NCBI GenBank assembly: GCA_036504515.1
Contig: DASXVA010000009.1
Span: forward strand, 434,001 to 498,000
Source of the DNA: AWTP1-18 sp036504515
Lineage (GTDB): Bacteria; Pseudomonadota; Gammaproteobacteria; Burkholderiales; Rhodocyclaceae
Length of the DNA stretch: 64,000 bases
Direction: 5' to 3'
Part shown: piece after piece, positions 15,867 to 24,683 of the stretch
Numbering within the stretch: the first letter of the stretch is position 1
Layout of the letters: every line of letters begins with the position of its first letter
Notes under the pieces: generated by a model
What the model saw: only the letters and a program-made list of their open reading frames with translations
Database searches by the model: none
What the model was told of the DNA's origin: nothing
Position numbers and translations under genes: made by a program

Positions 15867-17501
15867 TTACATTCCCTGGTAAATCGGCCCTTCGCCGCCT
15901 TGCGGCGTAACCCAGTTGATGTTCTGGCTGGGGTCCTTGATATCGCAGGTCTTGCAATGTACGCAGTTCTGGCTGTTGATCTGTAGCCTGGGATTGTTGC
16001 CTGCTTCATCCTTCACTATTTCATAGACACCGGCCGGGCAATAACGTTGCTCGGGGGCATCATATTTCGCCAGATTCAGCGTAATGGCCAAGCTCGCGTC
16101 CTTGAGGTGCAAATGGCAGGGCTGCTCTTCCTCATGATTGGTATTGGACAGGAACACCGAAGACAATCGGTCAAAGGTCAGCACGCCATCTGGTTTGGGA
16201 TAGGCGATGGGAGTGCATTCTGCTGCGGGCTTGAGCTTGGTGTGGTCTGCCGTGTTGTGCAGGGTCCACGGGGCTTTACCCTTGAGCAGCAACTGGTCGA
16301 TGCCGACTAGAAGGGCGCCGACATAGGTGCCCTTGCTCATATAGGGTTTGAAGTTGCGCGCTTTGTGCAGCTCTTCGTGGAGCCAGGAGGCCTTGAATTT
16401 CTCCGGATAGGTGCTCAATTCATCCCGCTGCCGCTCGGCGGCGAGGGCTTCTGCAATGGATTCTGCAACCAACTCACCGGACTTGATGGCGGCGTGGGAG
16501 CCCTTGATGCGGGAGGCGTTGAGGAAGCCGGCATCGTCACCGATCAAAGCACCGCCAGGGAACACCAGCTTGGGCAGGGATTGCAGACCGCCAGCAGCGA
16601 TGGCACGGGCACCATAGGCAAGGCGCTTGCCGCCTTCAAAGAACTTGCTGATTTCCGGATGGGTCTTGAAGCGCTGGAACTCTTCAAAGGGGGAGAGGTA
16701 GGGATTGCTGTAGCCCAGGCCCACCACAAAGCCGACCGCAACCTTGTTTTCGCCGAAGTGATAAAGGAATGCGCCGCCATAGGTGTCCGACTGCAAAGGC
16801 CAGCCAGCACTGTGCAACACCAGGCCGGACTTGAAGTGTTCGGGTTTGATTTCCCACAGTTCCTTGATGCCGAGACCGTAGGTTTGCGGATCCCGCCCCT
16901 CGTGCAGTTTGTACTTGGCCTCGAGTTGCTTGCCCAAGTGACCGCGACAGCCTTCGGCAAACAGGGTGTATTTGCCATGCAGCTCCATACCGGGTTGGTA
17001 GGCGGCTGTAGGCTGGCCATCTTTGCCCAGGCCCATGTCGCCGGTGGCAACCCCTTTGACGGCATCATTCTCATCGTAGAGAACTTCTGCGCCGGCAAAG
17101 CCGGGATAGATTTCAACCCCAAGGGCCTCGGCCTGCTCGCCCAGCCAGCGGGTAACCTGGCCCAGGCTGACGATGTAGTTGCCGTGGTTCTGGAAGCAGT
17201 CGGGCAGAAGGAAGTTGGGCACTTTGTGGCTGCCTGTTTCGGACAGCAGATAAAAACGGTCTTCCGTAACCGGGGTATCGAGAGGAGCTCCTTTTTCCTT
17301 CCAGTCGGGAATCAATTCATTCAATGCCCGGGGGTCCATGACCGCGCCGGAAAGAATGTGGGCACCAAGCTCAGCACCTTTGTCGATCAGGCAAACGTTG
17401 ATGTCCGCATTAATCTGTTTAAGGCGAATCGCTGCCGACAAGCCCGCTGGACCGCCGCCAACAATCACGACATCAAATTCCATTGATTCACGTTCTGCCA
17501 T
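15867..17501 (-). CDS. Electron-transfer flavoprotein-ubiquinone oxidoreductase
   Basis: ETF-QO passes electrons from reduced ETF to the quinone pool at the inner membrane. The 544-residue product has an N-terminal FAD-binding VVIVGGGPAGLSAAI. A second FAD contact is GALIGDDAGFLNASRIKGSH, followed by a membrane-associated region. The C-terminal 4Fe-4S site is built from YCPAGVYEI and NCVHCKTCDI (the four-cysteine pattern of the family). The ATG at 17501 is chosen because a GGGAGGA ribosome-binding site sits six bases upstream. No etfAB genes are in the window. Fatty and amino acid oxidation is the usual source of electrons; a link to nitrogenase (Fix-type) is possible but not shown. Confidence 0.96.
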   Translation of the reverse strand: MAERESMEFDVVIVGGGPAGLSAAIRLKQINADINVCLIDKGAELGAHILSGAVMDPRALNELIPDWKEKGAPLDTPVTEDRFYLLSETGSHKVPNFLLPDCFQNHGNYIVSLGQVTRWLGEQAEALGVEIYPGFAGAEVLYDENDAVKGVATGDMGLGKDGQPTAAYQPGMELHGKYTLFAEGCRGHLGKQLEAKYKLHEGRDPQTYGLGIKELWEIKPEHFKSGLVLHSAGWPLQSDTYGGAFLYHFGENKVAVGFVVGLGYSNPYLSPFEEFQRFKTHPEISKFFEGGKRLAYGARAIAAGGLQSLPKLVFPGGALIGDDAGFLNASRIKGSHAAIKSGELVAESIAEALAAERQRDELSTYPEKFKASWLHEELHKARNFKPYMSKGTYVGALLVGIDQLLLKGKAPWTLHNTADHTKLKPAAECTPIAYPKPDGVLTFDRLSSVFLSNTNHEEEQPCHLHLKDASLAITLNLAKYDAPEQRYCPAGVYEIVKDEAGNNPRLQINSQNCVHCKTCDIKDPSQNINWVTPQGGEGPIYQGM

Positions 17502-17746
17502 GCTGTCCTCCCTCGTTATTGCTTGTCATTTATTACCGGCTGGAAGTTCCGCCGAGAAAATAGTTGGTTATCAAATCAATTATACGGTGAGCCAGTTCCG
17601 CCTCAGTACAGGTAGAACGCATGGATACTTTTCATACAAAATTCGTTACGTTTTTTCTCACTGAAAAAAAGCTGTGCTATAGTTCGCGCCCTCGTTGAGC
17701 GCTGCCCTGCAGGGCTGACGAAAGAAGTAGCAAATAAGCAGTAAAT

Positions 17747-17823
17747 GGAGTGGTAGTTCAGTTGGTTAGAATACCGGCCTGTCGCGCCGGGGGTCGCGGG
17801 TTCGAGTCCCGTCCACTCCGCCA
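17747..17823 (+). tRNA. tRNA-Asp (GTC)
   Basis: A 77-base tRNA with encoded CCA. The acceptor stem is GGAGTGG paired with CCACTCC, the TTCGAGTC T-loop is intact, and the anticodon GTC is at 17781-17783. It is nearly identical to the enterobacterial tRNA-Asp as I remember it. A TATAGT -10 element at 17678-17683, followed by a GC-rich stretch, is a plausible promoter. Confidence 0.97.
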
Positions 17824-17832
17824 GAACAAAAC

Positions 17833-17862
17833 AAAAAAGCCATCCTTCGGGATGGCTTTTTT
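17833..17862. terminator. Bidirectional terminator after tRNA-Asp
   Basis: A GCCATCC-TTCG-GGATGGC hairpin is flanked by six A on the left and six T on the right. It can end both the tRNA-Asp transcript and the converging NlpC/P60 gene. Confidence 0.92.
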
Positions 17863-17893
17863 GTTTCCTGCTTTTGTTTCTTGTGTTTGTTTA

Positions 17894-18418
17894 TTACTGG
17901 GCGGAATCCTCAGCAACGCGGCGGGCGCCGTTATAACGCTTTGCCCAATAAGCCTCACGCATGTCTTCAATACGGATTTGTCCACCAACGCGAGGGGCGT
18001 GGATGAATTGGTTGTTGCCTAGATAAATACCGACATGGGAAAACGTCTTGCGCATGGTGTTGAAAAACACCAAATCGCCGGGCTTCAATTCTTCCTTGTT
18101 GACGTTTTCACCGGTCTTGCTGATTTCGGCAGCGCTTCTGGGGAGAATCAGGCCAATGCCTTCGCGAAAGACATGGCCCACAAAACCAGAGCAGTCGAAA
18201 CCATTCTCGGGAGAGGTGCCGCCACGGCGATAACGGATGCCGAGCATGTCCATAGCCTGGTTAAGGGCTGCTTGCGTGGCAGCCTGGGCTTTGGCGGTGT
18301 ATTGCTTGAAAAGGGAGGGAGCATCTGCAGAAGAGGTCTGTGCCTCATCTGCCATGACGAACCCGCTGTGGGCAGCGATGGAAAAAATCGCTGCGAGAAT
18401 CAGGTTTTTTGAACGCAT
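17894..18418 (-). CDS. Exported NlpC/P60 (C40) peptidoglycan endopeptidase
   Basis: C40 peptidases cut D-Glu-diaminopimelate bonds in peptidoglycan stem peptides. The 174-residue product begins with a signal peptide (MRSKNLILAAIFSIAAHSG, cleavage near VMA-DE). It has the catalytic Cys in NGFDCSGFV at about residue 80, the His in FSHVGIYLG, and a third polar residue in NQFIHAPRVG. It is a minimal single-domain enzyme without SH3 or LysM modules. It lies between tRNA-Asp and tRNA-Ser and is transcribed toward tRNA-Asp. Confidence 0.92.
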   Translation of the reverse strand: MRSKNLILAAIFSIAAHSGFVMADEAQTSSADAPSLFKQYTAKAQAATQAALNQAMDMLGIRYRRGGTSPENGFDCSGFVGHVFREGIGLILPRSAAEISKTGENVNKEELKPGDLVFFNTMRKTFSHVGIYLGNNQFIHAPRVGGQIRIEDMREAYWAKRYNGARRVAEDSAQ

Positions 18419-18563
18419 GGGGCCGCACTATAGCGATTCACGCTAAATCCGTAAACCCCTGTCAATTTTGAGAAAACATACCTATTTCTATATGCCGGAA
18501 GACTTTTGTTTATCGAAGGCATGGACACGGCGCTACTTAATGGTCAAAATAGCGCCCCTCACC

Positions 18564-18653
18564 GGAGGTGTGGCAGAGCGGTTGAATGCACCGGTCTTGA
18601 AAACCGGCGACGTTGAAAGACGTCCGTGAGTTCGAATCTCACCGCCTCCGCCA
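18564..18653 (+). tRNA. tRNA-Ser (TGA)
   Basis: A 90-base tRNA with encoded CCA, a long class II variable arm and anticodon TGA at 18598-18600. The acceptor stem GGAGGTG pairs with CACCGCCTCC at its 3' side by the usual seven pairs. The gene is intact, but its last 14 bases are also found at 30863-30876, marking it as an integration site. Confidence 0.97.
18640..18653. repeat. attL: 14-bp direct repeat at tRNA-Ser 3' end
   Basis: CACCGCCTCCGCCA is the 3' end of tRNA-Ser and recurs exactly at 30863-30876 next to the integrase. The two copies bound the integrated element. Confidence 0.88.
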
Positions 18654-18881
18654 TGTATATCTTGTAACAAATTGATATATATGGATTTATTTATTTTAGT
18701 AATTTTTCATCCCACATTTCAGCCAGCATTTTGAAATGGCTAGGACGTCAGATGGACCGGGGGCTGGTGTTCCTGGCAATGGCGTCCAGTGGGTAACCCC
18801 ATGCGCATGATTGGCAGCTAGATAGTCGGTTGCTAGTACGTTGCCGGCGCTGGCCTCAGAGTCTTGGCAGTTCCCGCGGGT

Positions 18882-19319
18882 CTATTTCTTTTTGAAGGGC
18901 GACGGGTACTTCTTCTCGTAGTCAATGCAGTACTTGGTGGCCGTCTGCAGAATTCTCATGACCGAGCACTGAGTCTGGTTGCCAAAGCCGGTTAGATGCC
19001 GGCCAAAACCAACCTGGGTGTAACCCTTCGGCTCCGGCTCAAGGTCAAAGGCGCTCCGTACTGGCGCCATTCCGTGCCCGCACACAGGGCAAAGATGGCG
19101 CTCGGCGCCATCAGCGAAAACCAGTTGAACGGCCTCCCTCGATACTCGCTCAACCCATGCAAATTCATTGAGGTCCGCGTCGTAGGAATCAATGCAGTGC
19201 CTTAGCGGGGTCGAAGTTGGGAAGATTTCCCCCAGGAGATGGTGGCGCACTAGCCAAAAGTCTTCCTCCATCTTTTTAACCTGGTCAGCCAGTTCGTTTG
19301 GTGGCGGGAGTCGTTTCAT
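18882..19319 (-). CDS. Unknown element protein with a CPVCGHG zinc-type motif
   Basis: The 145-residue product is the last gene of the leftward operon. The ATG at 19319 is chosen over an upstream one because it is preceded by AAGGAGG at good spacing. A CPVCGHG motif near residue 84 and a later QCS could bind a metal, though a second full CxxC pair is not obvious. The C terminus is very basic (KKYPSPFKKK). I recognise no family. It lies 55 bases downstream of its neighbour, the largest gap in this part of the operon. Confidence 0.68.
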   Translation of the reverse strand: MKRLPPPNELADQVKKMEEDFWLVRHHLLGEIFPTSTPLRHCIDSYDADLNEFAWVERVSREAVQLVFADGAERHLCPVCGHGMAPVRSAFDLEPEPKGYTQVGFGRHLTGFGNQTQCSVMRILQTATKYCIDYEKKYPSPFKKK

Positions 19320-19374
19320 GGGTGCCTCCTTTCTCGGTCCATCATATTGTGATTCCCGCCCACGGTGCTGCTCG

Positions 19375-19572
19375 TCAAAATGAGTCGCGAACCCGAACCA
19401 CCATGGCGACAAGCTCTTGGTTAAATCCATCTAGCTGCTGGCCAGCACAAACGGCGTGAATGATGGCGCCGATTTCGGCCTGGTCTGCGGCAGGAACCTC
19501 TCGAAGATACAGAGGCACCTTAACCGCCACCATGGCTTCTAGGGACTGAATACGCGCTTCTAAACGCTTCAT
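19375..19572 (-). CDS. Unknown 65-residue element protein
   Basis: A short helical protein beginning MKRLEARIQSLEAMVAVKV, with a heptad-like start that could form a coiled coil. The ATG overlaps the preceding stop by four bases, so translation is probably coupled. The longer open frame upstream is a shadow of its neighbour. No family recognised. A head-tail or scaffold-like small phage protein is possible but unsupported. Confidence 0.55.
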   Translation of the reverse strand: MKRLEARIQSLEAMVAVKVPLYLREVPAADQAEIGAIIHAVCAGQQLDGFNQELVAMVVRVRDSF

Positions 19573-19871
19573 GGCATCGCCTCCCTGGTTTGTTGTTCGT
19601 GGGGCAGCCGGCCATAGGCTATGTCGCAGATCAGATCGAACTCCAGACGCTCGTCTGAGGTTAGGGCAGACAGATCCAGGTCTTGATCCAGATATTGGGG
19701 ATGGCCTACTGGGAGTAGCTGCTGACACTTATCGATCTTGGACCACATGGCATCTATGAACTCCTCCTGCTGAGGCGTGAGTAGGTCGAGGTTGGGGCGT
19801 GGCTCTACCGATGGCAGCGACTTAGGCCGCCTTTCTTCGAGCTTCCTGAGTCGCTGTTCAAGCTTCGCCAT
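19569..19871 (-). CDS. Unknown 100-residue element protein
   Basis: The product starts MAKLEQRLRKLEERRPKSL, a charged likely coiled-coil segment. A mainly acidic helical part follows (LTPQQEEFIDAMWSKIDKC). It overlaps the preceding gene by 14 bases and the next by four. The open frame extends upstream, but that part is read from the neighbour in another frame. It and the adjacent 65-residue protein share the 'KLE..L..LE' opening style, which may mean common ancestry or merely coiled-coil composition. Confidence 0.6.
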   Translation of the reverse strand: MAKLEQRLRKLEERRPKSLPSVEPRPNLDLLTPQQEEFIDAMWSKIDKCQQLLPVGHPQYLDQDLDLSALTSDERLEFDLICDIAYGRLPHEQQTREAMP

Positions 19872-20127
19872 GACAGACCTCCAGTTCTTTGATGCGCTTT
19901 TCGAGGTCGCACAATTCGAACATCTTGCGCATCTCTCCAAGCGCATAGACCAATCGAGCTCCATCCTGGGACGCGATCCTCCCGGTGCGCATGTCTCGAT
20001 AGACCCTGCCCATCTCGCGCCGCACTGCCTCCAGGTTGTGCAGGTTGATTGCCTTGGGGGTAGGTAGGACAACGATCCCTGTTGCAGGGCCGCTTCCATG
20101 TGGTTTTTTTCTGGAAATATTAGCCAT
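19858..20127 (-). CDS. Unknown 89-residue element protein
   Basis: A small basic protein with a Gly/Pro-rich start followed by a long helical part (LEAVRREMGRVYRDMRTG, ARLVYALGEMRKMFE). Its start shares one base with the stop of the gene before it. The arrangement MRTGRIASQDGARLVYALGEM resembles short phage proteins of unknown role. No function can be given. Confidence 0.65.
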   Translation of the reverse strand: MANISRKKPHGSGPATGIVVLPTPKAINLHNLEAVRREMGRVYRDMRTGRIASQDGARLVYALGEMRKMFELCDLEKRIKELEVCHGEA

Positions 20128-20330
20128 CAGACGCCTCCTTTTGTGGAAATCTCCCTGCCGTTGTAGGGGAGCCAGATGGCCATAGGGCCATCCAGGGGCG
20201 GCTCAGTAGAGAACGACGCAGGGGGATTGGCAGGGTCATAGAAACTGACTTTCCCTGGTGTGGAACTCTCAGCCTGATTGCGCTTGGCCGTTATCCGACT
20301 GAGGCGATTACGATATGCGGCGATGCTCAT
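20127..20330 (-). CDS. Unknown 67-residue element protein
   Basis: The product has a basic N terminus (MSIAAYRNRLSRITAKRNQ) and a Pro-rich middle. There is a four-base overlap with the preceding gene and a one-base overlap with the next. It has no recognisable domain. Support comes from position in an unbroken overlapping operon. Confidence 0.6.
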   Translation of the reverse strand: MSIAAYRNRLSRITAKRNQAESSTPGKVSFYDPANPPASFSTEPPLDGPMAIWLPYNGREISTKGGV

Positions 20331-20647
20331 TTCTGTTTTCCCATCTGCCGTAGCTCGTAGTTTTCGATTGCTAGGTTTGCCAGATACAGCAGAAGGGCAT
20401 TCATTACGTCACCGAACCACACATTGACAGTTTGTACGGCTTCATCGCCACTGCCCGGTGTAATGGTCATATTCTGGTTCAAAGCGAAGATGCAGGGCTC
20501 CCGCAGACGCTCGCAAACGTGTTCGATTACTTCTTCATCGTGGCCTTGTTTCTTTAGAAGGGCTGAGAATTCGCCTCGAATAGCAAACCATTCCCGGATT
20601 GGCTTTTCGGGTAACTCTAAGATATTTTTGGTCATGTCGATATTCAT
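20327..20647 (-). CDS. Unknown 106-residue protein immediately after the tape measure gene
   Basis: A soluble acidic protein, mainly helical, with one hydrophobic segment (DVMNALLLYLANLAIENYEL) near the C terminus that could be amphipathic rather than membrane-spanning. Its ATG overlaps the tape-measure stop by four bases. In tailed phages distal-tail genes usually follow the tape measure gene, but this one is too short to match a Dit or tail-hub protein, and I see no such signature. Function unknown. Confidence 0.65.
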   Translation of the reverse strand: MNIDMTKNILELPEKPIREWFAIRGEFSALLKKQGHDEEVIEHVCERLREPCIFALNQNMTITPGSGDEAVQTVNVWFGDVMNALLLYLANLAIENYELRQMGKQK

Positions 20648-23610
20648 GGCTTTGCTTGGGTGAAGTTGCGTGCGAGCTGGCGTAGACCTGGGCCCATGGT
20701 GTGGCTGTTTTGCTTCAAGAAACTCTTTAGCCCGTTTGGGTCAAGCATGGCACCCGCATGGAAGTGGACGTGTGTGGCTCCGCCATCTGCAGACGCTGCG
20801 CTGGTCAGTGTGGCCTGTGTTTCGGCAAGCATTCCAGGCAAGCTCTTGAGACTTCGCACCGTATTTGCGGAATCCTGAGGCAACATCATTTCCTTTTCGT
20901 GGTACTTCATCATCCCCGTGGCCCCGGCAGGAATGTCCCAGCCTCCTTCGGCTGAGGGAATGTTCCCAGCTATTCCAGCAACAGTGGCAAATGCAAGCGC
21001 GCCGGCCCCGACTGCAAGAACGGGGCCAATCACGGGAACCGCTGCCATCGCTGCAAAGGCCGCTGCCATGGCCTCCCAGGCTGACATCATGATTGACTTG
21101 AGAGCAAGACCGGCCTTTATCAGTAGTGATTCGCCTGCCCCAACTTCCTCCGCAGCTACTCGGGCTTCAACTCCGGCAACTGTGGCGGTTGTCTTTGCCG
21201 TCTCAGTCGCGGCGTGGGCCGCAACCTCCGCGCCGTTTTCGGCCTGCTTTTTCACGAAGAGCGCCTGCCAAAGTGCAGTCTGTCTGATGTAACCAGCGGC
21301 TATTTCTGCAGTCGGTTTGGCGACAATTTCGTTGATGAAGGTGCCGCCGATAGAGGCAAATATCCCGCCCAGCGCCTGCCTAAGTGTCTGGGCCTTCATG
21401 ACCATGCCGTTGATGGCCGTGGCAAATGACGATTCCATGCCTTTCGCTACATTCAACTCTGGCGCCGCTTTGTCCATCTGGAGCTTGTTTTCCAACCCCT
21501 TGCGATCAGCTTGGTATTTCTTCTCCAGGGCGAGCTTCTGGTCGTTGGCTTTTTGAATATCGACCTTGTTCCGCTCCTCGTCCTTCTGCAAACTCACCAA
21601 GCGCAATTCAATTGCAGCGAGTTCGATTTGCAGCTTCTGGTCCTGAAACTCCAATTCCTGCTGCAACAGCTCTTTCTTGTTGATCAATCCAAGATCAAAT
21701 TGCTGCTGTGCGGACTGCTGCTGAATATCGACTTCCTGTAGAGCAAGGCCCTTCCATGAATCAATCGATTCTTGAGCAAGCGCCTTTTCGTCTTGTGCCT
21801 TCTTCTTGAGGATCTGGAGGTCGATCTCAGCTTCTTTCTTTCTAACTGCCCCGTACTCTTTCGCTTCTTTCCCGATAGCATTCTTCAGATCTGTCCAGTA
21901 CTTCTTTTCGTCAGCCAGCGACATTTCGTACATGTCGTGGGTGCGCATGTAGGCGGCTTTTTGCTCTGCCAGTACAGCTTCCCAATCAGGCATGCGCGTT
22001 TTATCGGCTGCAGCCTTATTCGATTTTGGAGGTTCAACGAAGGAGTGCGGCTTTTCGCTTTTCTTCCCTTCCATTTCGTTCAGCGTGGTCTGAAGCTCTT
22101 CCGCTTCTTTTCTGAGTTTTGCGAGCTTTTCCGCTGCACCTGCGCTTCCCGATGACTGAACGAGCAGGGAGATTCTGTTTTCAACCGCTTCAAGGGTTGC
22201 GCGTAACTGCCCCTCGTCTCCGGTGCCAAATTTCTTTTCACGCTGGTATCGGGCAAGGACTTCGCGCCCCTTCTCCATTTCTTCATTGACGTTCTTCACG
22301 GCGTTCTTTGCGTGGTCGCCGAACACCGCCCACGCAGTTGCGCCAACACCTAGCAACGTGATCACGGCGCCGAGGGGGCCTCCGAGAGCGTTTATCACGG
22401 TGTTGGCAGCAGCCAAAGCCATGGACGACTCCCTGGTCGCCTCGGCTAGAGCGCGCTCCGCTGCGGCTGCTGCCAGCGTTGCAGCTTCATGCCGCTCCCG
22501 TGCCGGGATCAACGTGGTGGTGACCAGGGACAAGCGCGCCATTCCTGTGGCACTTGCTACTGAGGCTTCTGCTTCCGCCAGAAGCATGGCGCTGTGCTCT
22601 TTGATTGCTGCTGTCGATGCTGCGGTGGCTTGAGCTGCTGAAATCTTCTCAGCCGCTGCCAAGCGCGTTGCCTGGACCGTCGTCATGAGCGACGAGCTGG
22701 CCTCGACTAGGCGCGTGCTCATGGCCTTTACCGCACCCGTGAAGATGGTTCCGATTGCGACCGTCGAAAGCGTGTCGATGTTGTTGCGTACTGCGTTGAC
22801 GGCAGCCGGACCCGTATCAGAAAGCCACTTGGCCAAGTCGGTCAGGGCGGGCATTGCCGATTCGCCGATTGCTTTTTCTAGGCCGCTGATCACGTCGCCG
22901 ACATCGTTCATGGCGGCCTTGTAGGCGGTTACCGCGTCCACGTTGTCTTTGCCGATGGTGAGGCCGAGTTCTTCCTGCTTTTTCTTCGCCTCGTCCAGTA
23001 CATCATTGTTCATCTTGAGCATGGACATGACCTCGGCGCCGCCGCGTCCGAACATGAATTGAGCAGCCAATGCCCGGTCCGTGCCCTCCTTGTAGCCATT
23101 TAGTACTTTGATCGCATCAAACATGAGGTCTTTCATGTTCCGGTACTCGCCGTTGGCGTCGCGCGTCTTCAGGCCCATGGCATTCAGGCCCTCTTCGTTG
23201 GTCCGCAACTGGCGCCCAAGCATTTGAGACGAGCCGATGAAAGTTTCTGAGCTGGAGTAAATGTCTCCCAGAGCGATATTCAAGGCGCTAGCTTCCATCG
23301 TACTGATGCCAAGCGCCTTTGCTAGTCCCTTTGCTTCGCCTGTGAGCTTTCGCGTTTCGTCGATGCCGGCGCTGAACGATCCTCCCGCCAAAACAGAAAA
23401 TACAGCCGACATCATCCCGTGCACGTTCCCAAGCGACGACGCTAGGGAGCGCATCTCGGAATCGACGGCGGAATTCATGCTGGATACCGCCTGCTTCATG
23501 CGCTCGGTGGCTTTCTCGACATCTTGCGCAGATGCCTCCATCCCCGGTTTGAGCGCAGACGTTTCCGCCGTTACCCGTACCTGTACCTCGTTTTCTTGTG
23601 GTTGCCCCAT
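20644..23610 (-). CDS. Phage tail tape-measure protein
   Basis: Tape-measure proteins set tail length and help eject DNA in long-tailed phages. The 988-residue product starts with VQVRVTAETSALKPGM, the usual opening of siphophage tape measures. Helical Ala-rich segments follow, then long charged coiled-coil regions at about residues 535-725. A hydrophobic Ala/Val/Gly stretch lies at about 840-885. The C terminus has KYHEKEMMLP and HVHFHAGAMLDPNGLKSFLK, common in these proteins. At the usual 1.5 angstroms per residue it would specify a tail near 150 nm, if used as in a normal phage. No other tail gene is recognisable in the element, which is the main oddity. It directly follows a coiled-coil protein gene. 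Confidence 0.85.
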   Translation of the reverse strand: MGQPQENEVQVRVTAETSALKPGMEASAQDVEKATERMKQAVSSMNSAVDSEMRSLASSLGNVHGMMSAVFSVLAGGSFSAGIDETRKLTGEAKGLAKALGISTMEASALNIALGDIYSSSETFIGSSQMLGRQLRTNEEGLNAMGLKTRDANGEYRNMKDLMFDAIKVLNGYKEGTDRALAAQFMFGRGGAEVMSMLKMNNDVLDEAKKKQEELGLTIGKDNVDAVTAYKAAMNDVGDVISGLEKAIGESAMPALTDLAKWLSDTGPAAVNAVRNNIDTLSTVAIGTIFTGAVKAMSTRLVEASSSLMTTVQATRLAAAEKISAAQATAASTAAIKEHSAMLLAEAEASVASATGMARLSLVTTTLIPARERHEAATLAAAAAERALAEATRESSMALAAANTVINALGGPLGAVITLLGVGATAWAVFGDHAKNAVKNVNEEMEKGREVLARYQREKKFGTGDEGQLRATLEAVENRISLLVQSSGSAGAAEKLAKLRKEAEELQTTLNEMEGKKSEKPHSFVEPPKSNKAAADKTRMPDWEAVLAEQKAAYMRTHDMYEMSLADEKKYWTDLKNAIGKEAKEYGAVRKKEAEIDLQILKKKAQDEKALAQESIDSWKGLALQEVDIQQQSAQQQFDLGLINKKELLQQELEFQDQKLQIELAAIELRLVSLQKDEERNKVDIQKANDQKLALEKKYQADRKGLENKLQMDKAAPELNVAKGMESSFATAINGMVMKAQTLRQALGGIFASIGGTFINEIVAKPTAEIAAGYIRQTALWQALFVKKQAENGAEVAAHAATETAKTTATVAGVEARVAAEEVGAGESLLIKAGLALKSIMMSAWEAMAAAFAAMAAVPVIGPVLAVGAGALAFATVAGIAGNIPSAEGGWDIPAGATGMMKYHEKEMMLPQDSANTVRSLKSLPGMLAETQATLTSAASADGGATHVHFHAGAMLDPNGLKSFLKQNSHTMGPGLRQLARNFTQAKP

Positions 23611-23612
23611 GG

Positions 23613-24308
23613 TTACACCTCTACTTGCTGGCAGATGGAATCGATGCGGTTCCTTGCCGCTTGCTCGTAGCCGGTAACTTTCCCAGCTACATCGCGGACG
23701 AAGCCGAGGCCTTTCAGTACGTCACCTGGCTGCATGACCGAAGGAACCGGTAACTCAATCCTTGTCTGCGAAAAGACTGACACAACATGCAGTCGGCCAG
23801 CACTTGGATCAGCCAATTGCTCCGCTGCTTTGAAGGCGCCCAGCATGTCGGCGTAAGCATTTTCGAAAGCCTCAACAGCGTTTGCGTATGCGGTTTCCTT
23901 TTCCCTCGCGAGAGACAGCAAGGCTTGATACCTCAGGTCATTATCTTGTTGTGCAAGTTCGATGGCCTTGCTCCTCATGGGGTCCAGTTCTGCATGCAGT
24001 TCTTCGATAGCAGCCTGTGCTCCCTCGGCCTTGGGCTTCAAACCTTGGTGCTTCATCTCTGCCTCTTGGATCTCAGCATCAAGGGTGTCGGTAGAGGCTT
24101 CTTCCCGGCCCAGGAAGATTGACGCAAGCAGGCCCCGCCGCTTCCGTTTCAGTTCGCCGACCACCATATTGGTAGCATTGACCTCGCCAACCGCTTGATG
24201 CGCTCGATCAATGGTGGCTTGGAGTGCCCGCATTTGGGCCTCCTTAACCTTCCGTTGCTGAATATTGTCGATCAGGTCCTGTACAGCCTGATTGTGTTCA
24301 GTGGTCAT
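23613..24308 (-). CDS. Unknown coiled-coil element protein
   Basis: The 231-residue protein is dominated by charged heptad-like segments at about residues 1-160, with a short globular C terminus (SVFSQTRIELPVPSVMQPG). It lies two bases before the tape-measure gene, where tail assembly chaperones usually sit. It has no chaperone signature and no slippery sequence that I can see. It could be a structural or scaffold-type protein; this is conjecture. Confidence 0.65.
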   Translation of the reverse strand: MTTEHNQAVQDLIDNIQQRKVKEAQMRALQATIDRAHQAVGEVNATNMVVGELKRKRRGLLASIFLGREEASTDTLDAEIQEAEMKHQGLKPKAEGAQAAIEELHAELDPMRSKAIELAQQDNDLRYQALLSLAREKETAYANAVEAFENAYADMLGAFKAAEQLADPSAGRLHVVSVFSQTRIELPVPSVMQPGDVLKGLGFVRDVAGKVTGYEQAARNRIDSICQQVEV

Positions 24309-24320
24309 GGTGATGCCCTT

Positions 24321-24683
24321 TCAAGTAGTCTTGCCGCGACTCAAAACCGGGCTTGCGTGCGGCAGTTCGTCAGCCAGGTGTGGTGTGTAAATGTGGGATA
24401 CGGTGAGGGATGTGTTTGGTGAAAATTCCATAAGGCCGCACGATGTCTGGTGTTGCTGCGAGCTTGTGGCGGATTTAGTCTCCGCTGATGCCAGAAACTC
24501 GGCATCCGCAGCCGCCACTCGGCGAAGGTTCCAGAGCAGCACTAGGGCATCGATGGCGCTGGTGGTCTTGTGAGCCTTCATGGCTTCGGCAGCAGCCTCT
24601 TCGGGCGATCGGTCGCCGGACAAGTGGCACCATGGCGGAACTTGGTCTGGCGTGATTGCGTTTGTCATTTGGCGCATGTTCAA
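24321..24683 (-). CDS. Unknown 120-residue element protein
   Basis: The frame overlaps the helicase stop by four bases and ends 12 bases before the next gene. The first half is acidic with a helical EEAAAEAMKAHKTTSAIDALVLLWNLRRVAAADAEFL segment that is plausible as a folded helix. The second half is Ser/Thr-rich with low complexity. No family recognised. The overlapping position is the main support. Confidence 0.55.
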   Translation of the reverse strand: MNMRQMTNAITPDQVPPWCHLSGDRSPEEAAAEAMKAHKTTSAIDALVLLWNLRRVAAADAEFLASAETKSATSSQQHQTSCGLMEFSPNTSLTVSHIYTPHLADELPHASPVLSRGKTT

